Below, piece by piece: positions 9,719 to 19,077 of a stretch of 64,000 bases of DNA. The notes beneath the pieces are model-generated. The model ran no database searches. It was not told where the DNA came from and saw only the letters and a list, made by a program, of their open reading frames with translations. The position numbers and the translations under genes are program-made. Every line of letters begins with the position of its first letter. The stretch's first letter is position 1. Origin of the DNA: Ethanoligenens sp047722935 (GTDB lineage Bacteria > Bacillota > Clostridia > Oscillospirales > Ethanoligenentaceae); NCBI GenBank assembly GCA_047722935.1, contig JBDNZS010000004.1:22562-86561 (forward strand), read 5' to 3'.

Positions 9719-9857
9719 TGCAAGTCCCTCCGGTTATCGTCTGGGCCGCCCGCTGCATCCATACGGGTGGTGTCGTAAGCTCCATATCTGTGCATTTCCG
9801 CATTGCAAAAAGGAAAACACACAAACCGTGTTTGTTTTCTATGTTTGTACTATAATC

Positions 9858-9885
9858 ATTATAACCATTATTTTTCTGGGTGCAA
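9858..9885 (-). promoter_or_regulatory. Sigma-A-type promoter for the HD/GGDEF pair
   Basis: Reading the minus strand, TTGCAC (9885-9880) is separated by 16 bases from a perfect TATAAT (9863-9858). It points toward the HD gene at 9718. A short inverted repeat (ACAAAC-CGT-GTTTGT, about 9821-9835) lies in the predicted leader and could be an operator, though no regulator is known. Confidence 0.6.
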
Positions 9886-9951
9886 GCCCTTAGCGGGAGC
9901 ATTCCTTTTGCCTCTTTTTAGTAAAAAGGATAAAATAATTGATGAGATGGC

Positions 9952-9979
9952 TTGACACAGCTCACAAAAGATATATACT
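9952..9979 (+). promoter_or_regulatory. Promoter of the Rrf2-cysK region
   Basis: TTGACA (9952-9957) and TATACT (9974-9979) are separated by 16 bases. They lie about 40 bases upstream of the Rrf2-family gene, back to back with the promoter of the HD gene. Confidence 0.7.
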
Positions 9980-9990
9980 AAACATATAAT

Positions 9991-10007
9991 CTTACTAATG
10001 AAGTAAG
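9991..10007. promoter_or_regulatory. Candidate operator, inverted repeat CTTACT-N5-AGTAAG
   Basis: A perfect six-base inverted repeat with a five-base spacer lies between the -10 box and the ribosome binding site of the Rrf2-family gene. Its place just after the transcription start suggests autoregulation by that regulator. This is inferred from position only. Confidence 0.45.
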
Positions 10008-10017
10008 GGGAGACTTT

Positions 10018-10449
10018 ATGAAATTGTCCACCAAAGGGCGCTATGGTCTGCGCGCACTGCTGGATCTGGCTGTTCATGCTGACGGCAGCCATGTTTCACT
10101 GTACAATATCGCCGACAGGCAGCAGATTTCGGTCAACTATCTGGAGCAGGTGTTTTCCCAATTGCGCAAGGCTGGTTTTGTGCGCAGTGTAAAAGGCGCG
10201 CAAGGCGGCTATGCGTTGGCGATGCAGCCACGAGAAATGACTATCGGCGCCATCCTGCGTGTGCTGGAAGGCAGTCTGCATATCGCAACGGAAGAAATCT
10301 CTGGAGAAAATCCATTGCAGGACTGTATTAAAAAGTATGTGTGGGATCGCATCAATAATGGTATCGACCATGTAGTGGACTCCATTACGCTCGGTGACTT
10401 GGTAGAAGAATATCGCAGCGGGCAGGATTACACCATGTTCTATATCTAA
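10018..10449 (+). CDS. Rrf2-family transcriptional regulator, CymR-like
   Basis: This 143-residue winged-helix regulator begins MKLSTKGRYGLRALLDLA, the hallmark Rrf2 start, with a wing region KGAQGGYALA near residue 60. Only one Cys is visible in the effector half, so the three-Cys iron-sulfur site of IscR is absent. That resembles CymR, which senses the cysteine pool by binding CysK. Its neighbour cysK supports this role. The ATG at 10018 has GGGGAG six bases upstream. Target genes beyond the local operon cannot be seen. Confidence 0.88.
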   Translation: MKLSTKGRYGLRALLDLAVHADGSHVSLYNIADRQQISVNYLEQVFSQLRKAGFVRSVKGAQGGYALAMQPREMTIGAILRVLEGSLHIATEEISGENPLQDCIKKYVWDRINNGIDHVVDSITLGDLVEEYRSGQDYTMFYI

Positions 10450-10500
10450 TCCGCTTAAGATGACGCTGGTACGAAATGCTTGACAGAAATGGGGCGAAAG

Positions 10501-10878
10501 ATGCCAAAACAGGAAATCACAACATCGCAAGCGCCCGCAGCCATTGGACCTTACGCGCAGGCTGTGCTGGCAGGCGGGCTTTTATTTTCTTCCGGACAGA
10601 TTCCGGTCAATCCGGCGGACGGTACGGTGCCCGCATCAGTAGATGAGCAGGCGAAACAGGCGCTTATCAATCTCGGCGCCATATTGGAGCAAGCGGGTAT
10701 TGGTTTTGCAGAGGTACTGAAGACTACCGTGTTCATCCGTCATATGGAGGATTTTGCAGCCATCAACGCCGTTTACGCTACTTTCTTCAAGGAACCCTAT
10801 CCCGCGCGTTCGTGTGTGGAGGTTTCCGCTTTGCCCAAGGGTGTTCTTTTGGAGATTGAAGCCATCGCCGCATGTTGA
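10501..10878 (+). CDS. ridA: RidA family reactive-enamine deaminase
   Basis: This protein of about 125 residues has the YjgF/RidA signature at its end: YPARSCVEVSALP followed by EIEAIA, including the conserved Arg and Glu that bind the 2-aminoacrylate-type substrate. RidA hydrolyses enamine/imine intermediates released by PLP enzymes. Placement between an Rrf2 regulator and a PLP-dependent cysteine synthase fits that role. ATG 10501 is chosen because GGGGCG lies just upstream; an ATG at 10489 is also in frame. Confidence 0.93.
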   Translation: MPKQEITTSQAPAAIGPYAQAVLAGGLLFSSGQIPVNPADGTVPASVDEQAKQALINLGAILEQAGIGFAEVLKTTVFIRHMEDFAAINAVYATFFKEPYPARSCVEVSALPKGVLLEIEAIAAC

Positions 10879-10956
10879 TTGCCTGCCAGACCAGAACAGT
10901 ACATGATATGCTTGTTTTATTTACAATAGAAGAATCACTTTTGGAGGGAATATATC

Positions 10957-11892
<936 letters not shown>

Positions 11893-11913
11893 CAACGACC
11901 GGTGAAACCGATC

Positions 11914-11950
11914 AAAACGCGGATAACCAATGGTGTTATCCGCGTTTTTT
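11914..11950 (+). terminator. Rho-independent terminator after cysK
   Basis: A 12-bp perfect stem (AACGCGGATAAC paired with GTTATCCGCGTT) is followed by a run of T. It also separates cysK from the convergent ATPase gene that ends at 11962. Confidence 0.9.
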
Positions 11951-11961
11951 CTATCCCTTTT

Positions 11962-13365
11962 TCACAGCATCCACAGCGGAATATATGCCACGCCGTCACG
12001 CACATCCAGCGTCTCCCGCGTAACGACCAGCCCGCCCACATGTGAAAAAATCCGGCAAAACGACTGTAGGGCACGCGGGCTTCCCGACCCGATATCCGTA
12101 CCTGTCAGGAACTGCACCGGCAACAACCGCCCGCGCCGCTCCAAAACATAGAGTGCCTGTCCTTTCGCACCACGCCAGTACCAGATCTTTCCGCCGTTTT
12201 TCTCCGCATAGTCAAGCAACAGAGATAAAACCGCTTCCCGTCCGGCACGCGCATGTTCTTCGGGCGTGAACGTCTGCCGGCGAAGCAGTGCGTGCTTCAT
12301 CCCGCAATCGCGCAGATAAAGCCGCTTATTCTTTCGCAGAACGCCGGAAATATTGGCCTTGTAATATTCACAGACATAGGCGATCCCATCATTCTCCAGC
12401 AGATGCAGATGGTTCATCACCGTCACGGTATTGAGCGACAGATACTTTCCAATACCCGCATACGCCTGTTCGCGTCCCTCCAGCGAGGCAATATAATACA
12501 ACAGTTTTTTGAGCTTTTCAGGAGATTTGATGGCGTAATTACTCAAGATATCACCATACAGGCTGCGATCGATGATATCGTCAAACAGTTTTCGGTGCCA
12601 TGCGGCCATATTCCGCGCCTCAAAATACCCCGGATATCCGCCGGCCAAAAGATATTGTTCCACGATATTCCGCTTGCCCGCCCGGAACGTCTCCAGTGCG
12701 GGCAGCTGTTCCAGCAAAGCGCGCGCATAATCTTCTGTTTGCTCAAACAAATCAAAATCCGGCAGCAGGCTTTTATAGGCGGCACAATCGAACTCCACCG
12801 TACGATACGCGCAATAAAACTCTAAAAATTGCGGCGCGCAAAGCGGTGGCACCGCAAACAGGCACGCCCTTTCCCGCAGCACTTCGCTCCCCGCAGGAAA
12901 AAGCAGCTGCGGCATCGGCGCAGCGACTATAAAATGGAACTTCCATCCTTTTTCATGACATTTTTGCGCAAAAATCCGCCATCCACGCACATGATGTGCT
13001 TCGTCGATCAATACATAAACGGGCTGAGAAAACTGCTCCGGTTCCTCACGCAACACACCCGTACAATACGCCATCACCACATCCTGCGCATGCAGGTTAT
13101 GGATAAACAAAGAGGGGTCATCACCGCTGAAAAACAGTACCCGCCGCGGTGGAACTTTCAACCGCAGCAGATAATGCACTGTTTGATAAAGCAGCGTCGT
13201 TTTACCACAGCCGCGCGGTCCGGTCAGCCCGATCGTTTTCTCCCCCGCGATGTCTTTGACAATTTGTGCAAACTCGGCGCGTATGCGCCTAAATAAAAGG
13301 TCCGGCTCGACCCCGTCCCCTCTCCACCATGAATTGCATGCATGAAGACAGTCTATCAACGTCAT
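11962..13365 (-). CDS. AAA-type ATPase of the DUF4143 class
   Basis: This 467-residue protein has Walker A GPRGCGKTTLL at about 49-59 and Walker B VYVLIDEAHHV near 115. A middle winged-helix-like region and a C-terminal domain with basic and aromatic residues follow. This is the layout of stand-alone AAA_14/DUF4143 ATPases, widespread in bacteria and archaea with unknown role. It overlaps by four bases (ATGA) a possible 33-codon ORF upstream, and a good promoter lies at 13489-13517. It is convergent with cysK. Confidence 0.8.
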   Translation of the reverse strand: MTLIDCLHACNSWWRGDGVEPDLLFRRIRAEFAQIVKDIAGEKTIGLTGPRGCGKTTLLYQTVHYLLRLKVPPRRVLFFSGDDPSLFIHNLHAQDVVMAYCTGVLREEPEQFSQPVYVLIDEAHHVRGWRIFAQKCHEKGWKFHFIVAAPMPQLLFPAGSEVLRERACLFAVPPLCAPQFLEFYCAYRTVEFDCAAYKSLLPDFDLFEQTEDYARALLEQLPALETFRAGKRNIVEQYLLAGGYPGYFEARNMAAWHRKLFDDIIDRSLYGDILSNYAIKSPEKLKKLLYYIASLEGREQAYAGIGKYLSLNTVTVMNHLHLLENDGIAYVCEYYKANISGVLRKNKRLYLRDCGMKHALLRRQTFTPEEHARAGREAVLSLLLDYAEKNGGKIWYWRGAKGQALYVLERRGRLLPVQFLTGTDIGSGSPRALQSFCRIFSHVGGLVVTRETLDVRDGVAYIPLWML

Positions 13366-13463
13366 GCCGACACCCCGATATGTTTATTGATGTGGGCGGC
13401 CGCGGCGCGGAAACCCACCTGCCCGTCGTGTTTCACCTCGACGGCACACAGCGCAGACGTCAT
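13362..13463 (-). CDS. Possible 33-residue leader ORF coupled to the ATPase
   Basis: An ATG at 13463 lies about 20 bases after the predicted transcription start. It opens a 33-codon frame whose TGA overlaps the ATPase ATG, the usual sign of translational coupling. The peptide has no recognisable family and its ribosome binding site is weak. It could be a leader peptide or chance. Confidence 0.3.
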   Translation of the reverse strand: MTSALCAVEVKHDGQVGFRAAAAHINKHIGVSA

Positions 13464-13488
13464 CGTCCGCGGGTATATTCCATCAGTC

Positions 13489-13517
13489 AATATAGCATAT
13501 TCGTTCGGCACAGTCAA
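13489..13517 (-). promoter_or_regulatory. Promoter of the ATPase gene
   Basis: On the minus strand TTGACT (13517-13512) and TATATT (13494-13489) are spaced by exactly 17 bases, and point into the ATPase leader. Confidence 0.65.
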
Positions 13518-13560
13518 CAAAACCCACCTAATAGCCGACGATTGGCAAAACGGCCGTTTA

Positions 13561-14625
13561 TCACATGTCAATTACTTCGGTAATGGTCACATTACGCAGA
13601 TTTCTTTCTCTGCTCAGGTGGATCACGCGGTCCTGCCATTCGCCGGAAAGGATGCGCACTGACGGTCGTGTGCAGCAGTCTGAATAATTGCATACTACGA
13701 TCGCACTCATCCCGTTGCTCAGGCGGACGACCGTCCCCAATGGGAATGCCGCCACTTTGCGCACAAACATATTTACGCAGACCGGATCAAAATAAGTACC
13801 GGAGCCCCCCATGATATACTCCATCGCGTTCGATGACAGAACCGCGCTGCGATATGGTCGATTCGAACTCAACGCGTCGTATACGTCTGCCACACTGATG
13901 ATGCGGGCAAATTCAGATATTTCCTCCCCTTTCAACCCATATGGATACCCGCTTCCGTCAAAGCGCTCATGGTGCTGCAGCACACCTATATACGAGGTAA
14001 CCGGCAAATCGCTATGATCGCGCAAAAATTCATACCCATAGATCGGATGCTTCTGCATTTCCCGCATCTCGTCCTCTTCCAGACGTCCCGGTTTATCCAG
14101 CAGAGATTTGTCGACAAAAACTTTTCCTATGTCATGCAGCAGCGCGCCAAGACCCAAACGAAACAGTTTGGGTTCTGGAAATGAAAAGGACACGCCTAAA
14201 AGCAGCGACAAAACAGAAACATTGACGGAGTGATAAAATGTATAGTCGTCAAACACCTTCATGTCCACCATATTCACAATGGTGTCACTGCTGGCTAAAA
14301 TATCATCGACCAGGCGGTGCACAATCTCTTTTGTTTTTTCAAATGCGCCATCCACACCCGCCAACGTCTGGGTGGAAATAAACGTGTCACGTACGGCGGT
14401 CACCGCTTTCATTCGTAATTCTTCATTGACTATCGCCTTGATTTCGATATCATCGGAAATATCGTCCGAAATATAGACACCATGATAGCCTAAATGATGA
14501 ATACGTTCTATGTAAGACGCTTGTAGGACCTGTCCTTGGCCCAACAGCAGCTCACCGTTTTTACCGTGCAGGCTACGCCCCAAAACCATGCCGCTGCGCA
14601 GGCAGTAAACGGAAATAAATCTCAT
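13561..14625 (-). CDS. HD-GYP domain c-di-GMP phosphodiesterase
   Basis: This 354-residue protein has an HD-GYP domain at about 120-290: HDIGKVF near 165, HHERFDGSGYP near 218-228 and ADVYDALSSNRPYR after it. These are the residues of catalytically competent HD-GYP enzymes that degrade c-di-GMP. The N-terminal about 100 residues lack a membrane segment and resemble the unassigned N-domain of many such proteins. A C-terminal extension of about 60 residues is of unknown use. It opposes the GGDEF enzyme encoded at 8248-9171. Confidence 0.92.
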   Translation of the reverse strand: MRFISVYCLRSGMVLGRSLHGKNGELLLGQGQVLQASYIERIHHLGYHGVYISDDISDDIEIKAIVNEELRMKAVTAVRDTFISTQTLAGVDGAFEKTKEIVHRLVDDILASSDTIVNMVDMKVFDDYTFYHSVNVSVLSLLLGVSFSFPEPKLFRLGLGALLHDIGKVFVDKSLLDKPGRLEEDEMREMQKHPIYGYEFLRDHSDLPVTSYIGVLQHHERFDGSGYPYGLKGEEISEFARIISVADVYDALSSNRPYRSAVLSSNAMEYIMGGSGTYFDPVCVNMFVRKVAAFPLGTVVRLSNGMSAIVVCNYSDCCTRPSVRILSGEWQDRVIHLSRERNLRNVTITEVIDM

Positions 14626-14635
14626 CGAAAACCTC

Positions 14636-15062
14636 TTTAATCAGTCTTATTCAGATAGCGAACCCGGCTGGGCACACACAAAATCTGAATAAAGCAAACC
14701 ACTTCATCGTTGTTGACTAAGAGATTTGTCTGGTGTAAAAAGATACGCGTCTGTATCATCTGATTTAAACCAAAGTAAACCATATATTATATCGACCGTT
14801 TTCACCAAAAATTGAGGGGGATAAAATGTTTTTTACAAAAAATATATCATATCATGACAATTTATCGGACCATTCCAAGAGTAACCACCATCCATTTTAT
14901 TTATGCTGAAATGCTTGTACGCATACAACAGTTTATATGTATTTGTCAATTGAATATTTGGGTAATTTGTGGTATGATTTTATGGAGGATACCTTTCTTT
15001 TTCATATTTTTACAACTCCATCATCGCCGAAAAGAGAGGCTGGATAAAAAGGGGGGCGCAAT
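14636..15062 (+). promoter_or_regulatory. Divergent intergenic region with promoter for the SDR gene
   Basis: This AT-rich stretch of more than 400 bases has no credible gene. A promoter for the plus strand is visible: TTGAAT (14950-14955), 17 bases, TATGAT (14973-14978). A minus-strand TATAAT-like box near 14785 may serve the HD-GYP gene but lacks a good -35. No riboswitch fold was recognised. Confidence 0.55.
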
Positions 15063-15830
15063 ATGTTTGAATTATCTGGAAAAGTGGCGGTAGTAACTGG
15101 TGCTTCCAGCGGGTTGGGGGCAGATGCGGCGCGTGCCTACGCCGAACAGGGCGCAAAAGTGGCCCTGCTCGCACGCAGAGAAGAAAAACTGCACGATGTA
15201 GTGGCTGAGATTAACAAAACACGCAAACACGCCATCGCGGTACAGTGCGACGTTTCGGACGAGAACAGTGTCAAGGCGGCTGTAGAAAAGGTTTTGGCAC
15301 AGTATCATACCATCGACATCCTGCTCAATAACGCGGGGATTGCAATCCCCGGTTCGGTAGAAAACCTGACGGCTGAACAATGGGATCTGGCCATGAACAC
15401 CAACGTCAAAGGGGCTTTCCTCATGTCCAAATATATTGTTCCCATCATGAAAGGACAAAAGTACGGCAAGATTGTGAACATTGCTTCCGTCAACGCCGTA
15501 CTGGGCGACAAAGCTCCTGCCATGGTGCGCCATGTATACAACACCTCCAAAAGCGCGGTCGTCGGGCTGACCATCGGTATGGCGGCCTCTCTCGCGCAAT
15601 TCGGCATCACCGTTAACGCACTCGGTCCAGCCTTATTTGAAAGTGAAATGACCCAAAACACGCTGTTCAAGCATGAGCAGTTCCTGAACATGTACAACTC
15701 GATTTGCCCGGCTTCCCGGCCCGGTAAACGCGGAGAACTGAACGGCCCGATTCTGTTTTTATCCTCGGACGCGTCCAGCTATGTCAATGGACAGTTGCTG
15801 CTGGTGGACGGCGGTATCTCCATCGTGTAA
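15063..15830 (+). CDS. Short-chain dehydrogenase/reductase
   Basis: This 255-residue classical SDR has the cofactor motif TGASSGLG at 12-19, NNAG near 90 and a YxxxK catalytic pair in YNTSK near 160, with Ser (NIASVNA) before it. It probably oxidises or reduces an alcohol/ketone with NAD(P). Arg residues after the second strand (LARREEK) hint at NADPH. The substrate is not predictable; 3-oxoacyl-ACP-reductase-like and sugar-alcohol enzymes share this pattern. It is transcribed alone and followed by a terminator. Confidence 0.9.
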   Translation: MFELSGKVAVVTGASSGLGADAARAYAEQGAKVALLARREEKLHDVVAEINKTRKHAIAVQCDVSDENSVKAAVEKVLAQYHTIDILLNNAGIAIPGSVENLTAEQWDLAMNTNVKGAFLMSKYIVPIMKGQKYGKIVNIASVNAVLGDKAPAMVRHVYNTSKSAVVGLTIGMAASLAQFGITVNALGPALFESEMTQNTLFKHEQFLNMYNSICPASRPGKRGELNGPILFLSSDASSYVNGQLLLVDGGISIV

Positions 15831-15892
15831 TCCCCACCACTAATCAGAGCAAGCAGTGTATGTTCAGGGCACTAAACTTTGTACATTTCATC

Positions 15893-15923
15893 AAACAGGA
15901 GACGTACCGTCTCCTGTTTTTTT
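15893..15923 (+). terminator. Terminator after the SDR gene
   Basis: A 12-bp perfect stem (AAACAGGAGACG with CGTCTCCTGTTT) with a very short loop is followed by T-rich sequence. Confidence 0.9.
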
Positions 15924-16006
15924 ATTTTTTCTTCGCATGAATACGCGAGCAAGTCGTGCTATAATAACAAGAGTAAACAATCCATCAACAACCTGGAGGG
16001 ATTCGC

Positions 16007-16477
16007 ATGACATCCGCCGTGATTTATTTTTCCAAATCAGGCACAACAGCCACAATAGCCAAACACATTGCAAAGGAACTGGACGCACCGGCCGAAGGCA
16101 TCGTGCGCATCGGCGGCGGCGGCGTTCTGGCATTTTTTCGTGAGATTGCGCAATCTCTTTCCGGAAAACAGCCGAATATCCAACCGCTCTCACTTGATAT
16201 TTCCTCTTATGACCGCATCATCATCGGCACACCGGTCTGGGCTGGGCGTGTCAGCTCTCCGGTCACCAGCTTCCTGGCGCAATATGGTGGCGGTATCCAG
16301 TCCGCAGCCGCTTTCATCACACACGGCGATGTCAAAAATCCATATTCCGAGGTGTTTGAACAGCTGCAAACCATGCTGGGCAAGAAACTGGATGCAACTT
16401 TCTCTGTTGCCAGCCGCGACGCCAAATCCGGCGCGTACGATCTCTCACCTTTTCTGACTGATTTGCGTGCGGAATAA
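16007..16477 (+). CDS. Flavodoxin family protein
   Basis: This 156-residue protein begins with a beta strand and the FMN-phosphate loop SKSGTTATIAKHIA (9-22), then GTPVWAGRVSSP near 73-84, the usual second FMN loop. It is likely a small electron carrier or a WrbA/flavodoxin-like reductase partner. GGAGG lies before the ATG. It is followed about 80 bases later by gapN on the same strand, but there is no evidence of a functional link. Confidence 0.85.
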   Translation: MTSAVIYFSKSGTTATIAKHIAKELDAPAEGIVRIGGGGVLAFFREIAQSLSGKQPNIQPLSLDISSYDRIIIGTPVWAGRVSSPVTSFLAQYGGGIQSAAAFITHGDVKNPYSEVFEQLQTMLGKKLDATFSVASRDAKSGAYDLSPFLTDLRAE

Positions 16478-16557
16478 TACGCAGCAGTTGTTGTCGGCTC
16501 TGTGCATCCAATTTGGCCGGAATGCGCCTCATATCTTCACAATAGGAGCGTGAAATC

Positions 16558-18015
16558 ATGTTTGAACAACTTTCTCAAAACAGTTCCTATCGAAATCTAT
16601 ACCAGGGACAATGGGTGGACGGTGCCCACGGTGACACGATCTCCGTGAAAGCACCCGCCGATGGAAAACCCCTTGGCACCATCCCATCCCTGCACAAAGA
16701 TGAGATTGATGCTTATCTGAGAAGTGCGAGAGACGCGCAAAAAAGCTGGGCGGACATGCCTGTCAATGAGCGTGCTCGTATCCTGCGCAAAACAGCCGAC
16801 ATTCTGGATGCAAGCGCCAACGAAATCGGCGGCATCCTTTCTGATGAAATTTCCAAAGGCCTGTCCTCTGCAATTGGTGAAGTCCATCGCACCGCCGATT
16901 TTATCCGGTTTACCGCCGATCAGGGCGAATTAGTAGAGGGCCGCAGCATCGGCAGCGAAAACTTCCCGCATTTTAAAAAAGATAAAATCTCGGTGGTCAC
17001 GCGTGTACCTCTCGGCTTGGTGCTGGCAATTTCCCCGTTCAACTATCCGATCAATCTGGCAGGTTCCAAAATCGCACCCGCACTGATTGCGGGCAACAGC
17101 GTCGTCCTCAAGCCCCCGACGAGCGGCGCGATCAGCGGTCTGTATCTCGCGGCGGCCTTTCAAGAGGCCGGACTGCCTGCCGGTGTGCTGACCACTGTGA
17201 CCGGTCGCGGCAGTGAAATTGGCGATTATCTGGTGACCCACCCATTGGTGGATTTCATCAACTTCACCGGCAGCAGCGCCGTGGGCAAGCATATCGCGGA
17301 AATTGCGGGCATGGTGCCGCTCATGATGGAACTGGGCGGAAAAGATGCCGCCATCATCCTCGAAGACGCTGATCTGGAACTGGCTGCAAAATTGATTGTA
17401 TCGGGCGCGTATGGGTACTCCGGGCAGCGCTGTACGGCAGTCAAACGTGTGCTTGCCGAAGAATCCATTGCGGATGAACTGGCGACAAACGTTCTGGAAC
17501 GCGTTAAAAAACTGCACGTCGGCCAGCCAAAAGAAAACGCGGACATCACACCGCTCATCAACACCCATGCAGCCGATTATGTGCAGGAGCTGATTGATGA
17601 TGCCCTGCAAAAAGGCGCCAAACTGCTAACTGGCAACAAGCGCAACGGCAATCTGCTTGCGCCAACCCTGTTTGACTACGTGACAGCCGACATGCGTCTG
17701 GCATGGGAAGAACCCTTCGGCCCCGTGCTGCCCATCATTCGCATTCGAAATGCCGAGGAAGGCATTGAACTGTCCAACCGTTCTGAATACGGCTTGCAGG
17801 GTGCTGTCTTTACCAGAGACATCAACAAAGCCTTTTATGTTGCATCTCGTCTGGATGTGGGCACGGTACAGATCAACGGCAAGCCGGAACGCGGCCCAGA
17901 CCATTTTCCGTTCCTCGGCGTCAAGTCCTCCGGCATGGGTACGCAAGGCATCCGCTACAGCATCGAAGCCATGAGCCGCCCGAAAGTCACCGTTATCAAT
18001 TTTCAGGGCATCTGA
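16558..18015 (+). CDS. gapN: Non-phosphorylating NADP-dependent glyceraldehyde-3-phosphate dehydrogenase
   Basis: This 485-residue aldehyde dehydrogenase oxidises glyceraldehyde 3-phosphate directly to 3-phosphoglycerate, making NADPH instead of ATP. The catalytic Cys is in YSGQRCTAVKRV near residue 291, the general-base Glu in MMELGGKDA near 258, and the oxyanion Asn in SPFNYPINL near 160. The sequence around the Cys is typical of GapN rather than other ALDH families. The N-terminus and length agree with GapN of clostridia and streptococci. Confidence 0.93.
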   Translation: MFEQLSQNSSYRNLYQGQWVDGAHGDTISVKAPADGKPLGTIPSLHKDEIDAYLRSARDAQKSWADMPVNERARILRKTADILDASANEIGGILSDEISKGLSSAIGEVHRTADFIRFTADQGELVEGRSIGSENFPHFKKDKISVVTRVPLGLVLAISPFNYPINLAGSKIAPALIAGNSVVLKPPTSGAISGLYLAAAFQEAGLPAGVLTTVTGRGSEIGDYLVTHPLVDFINFTGSSAVGKHIAEIAGMVPLMMELGGKDAAIILEDADLELAAKLIVSGAYGYSGQRCTAVKRVLAEESIADELATNVLERVKKLHVGQPKENADITPLINTHAADYVQELIDDALQKGAKLLTGNKRNGNLLAPTLFDYVTADMRLAWEEPFGPVLPIIRIRNAEEGIELSNRSEYGLQGAVFTRDINKAFYVASRLDVGTVQINGKPERGPDHFPFLGVKSSGMGTQGIRYSIEAMSRPKVTVINFQGI

Positions 18016-18092
18016 TTTTTACGTTTTCTGCATACCATCCATCCGCTTCGGATAAGCTAATCCTAACCGGAACAGGCGGGAGGCATCGGATA

Positions 18093-18275
18093 ATGACACA
18101 GGCAATCATACTAAAAAAGGCCAAGACCCTCAACGCGGTATGGAATGAGGACCACCCCAGTCGGCAAAAATTTATTGCGGGTTGTCTTTTTATCCTTTCC
18201 ATTGGGGCAATCCTTTGGCAGGCACGCAGTGCCCTGCGGTACACAGCAAAAGCGCTGAAAACACTGACTCGTTAA
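18093..18275 (+). CDS. Small single-pass membrane protein
   Basis: A 60-residue ORF has GGGAGG about eight bases before its ATG. It has a basic N-terminal half and one hydrophobic stretch (FIAGCLFILSIGAILW, about 27-42). No family recognised. It sits between gapN and a strong terminator and may be a real small protein. Confidence 0.45.
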   Translation: MTQAIILKKAKTLNAVWNEDHPSRQKFIAGCLFILSIGAILWQARSALRYTAKALKTLTR

Positions 18276-18290
18276 TAACAGCTGACAAAA

Positions 18291-18334
18291 ACAGATGGAG
18301 CAGGCTCGGATTACCGAACCTGCTCCATCTGTTT
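18291..18334. terminator. Long bidirectional terminator
   Basis: A 19-bp stem with one mismatch (ACAGATGGAGCAG... paired with ...CTGCTCCATCTGT) has A and T tracts on both sides. It ends the gapN side on the plus strand and the polysaccharide operon on the minus strand. Confidence 0.85.
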
Positions 18335-19077
18335 TACTTATTTGAATGACCGGATGAGTGGTTTGCCTGTTTCTGATTCAACAGCTGATCCCTTTCAAAC
18401 AGGCAGCGAAACGTCCGTCCTAAAATACGCCAATCATTTCCAAAGGAAAAATCGAGTACGTAACGTCGGTTGATTTCCATTTTGGCAGGCAAAATCTCCT
18501 GTATGTAGCAGGACTCCGGATCGTCCGCGCCCGCGAGCAAATCGTTTTCGTGCCGGTAGGCGATGGCAACCGGTGAAGTCATACCCGGACGCAGGAGCAG
18601 CGTAGCGAAGTCCTCCGGCGTATAGTAATCTACATAATGCGGCACTTCCGGACGCACGCCGATAATCGACATTTCTCCGGTCAGCACCTGCCAAAACTGC
18701 GGAAATTCATCGAAATTCGTGGCGCGCAGAACTTTCCCCACACCGGTGATGCGCGCATCCCCGCTGCCCACGGTAATCTCTCCCGATTTGTCCGCACCGG
18801 TTTGCATCGTGCGAAATTTGAGCACCCGAAACGGCTTGCCCATCCGGCCCACGCGCAGCTGCCGGTAGAACACCGGCCCCGGGGAAGACAACTTGATTGC
18901 AACCGCCGCCGCGATATACAACGGCAGCGGCAGCAGCAGGCAGATAAGCGCCGCAGCCACATCCAGCGCACGCTTAGCAGCAAGTCCTGCCCGATGTCGG
19001 CTCAAGTGTTTTTGATAAGGCGCAAGCGCCTCATTTTGCATGGCGCGCGCATATCTCTCGAACGGCTCCTGCCACAT
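18334..19077 (-). CDS. Initiating undecaprenyl-phosphate sugar-1-phosphate transferase
   Basis: It belongs to the bacterial sugar transferase family (WbaP/PglC type). Its role is to move a sugar-1-phosphate from UDP-sugar to undecaprenyl phosphate, the first membrane step of repeat-unit synthesis. A hydrophobic segment at about 40-62 is followed by the family core: SPGPVFYRQLRVGRMGKPF, KFRTM, DEFPQFWQVLTGEMS and VRPE. It lacks the extra N-terminal membrane segments of WbaP, so it is PglC-like in size. ATG 19077 has GAGGAGG nine bases upstream and overlaps the preceding aminotransferase gene by about 47 bases. It is the last gene of the locus. Confidence 0.92.
   Translation of the reverse strand: MWQEPFERYARAMQNEALAPYQKHLSRHRAGLAAKRALDVAAALICLLLPLPLYIAAAVAIKLSSPGPVFYRQLRVGRMGKPFRVLKFRTMQTGADKSGEITVGSGDARITGVGKVLRATNFDEFPQFWQVLTGEMSIIGVRPEVPHYVDYYTPEDFATLLLRPGMTSPVAIAYRHENDLLAGADDPESCYIQEILPAKMEINRRYVLDFSFGNDWRILGRTFRCLFERDQLLNQKQANHSSGHSNK

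Noticed and set aside
16930..17610. 226-codon minus-strand frame over gapN
   Set aside because: It is fully inside gapN on the opposite strand with no domain.
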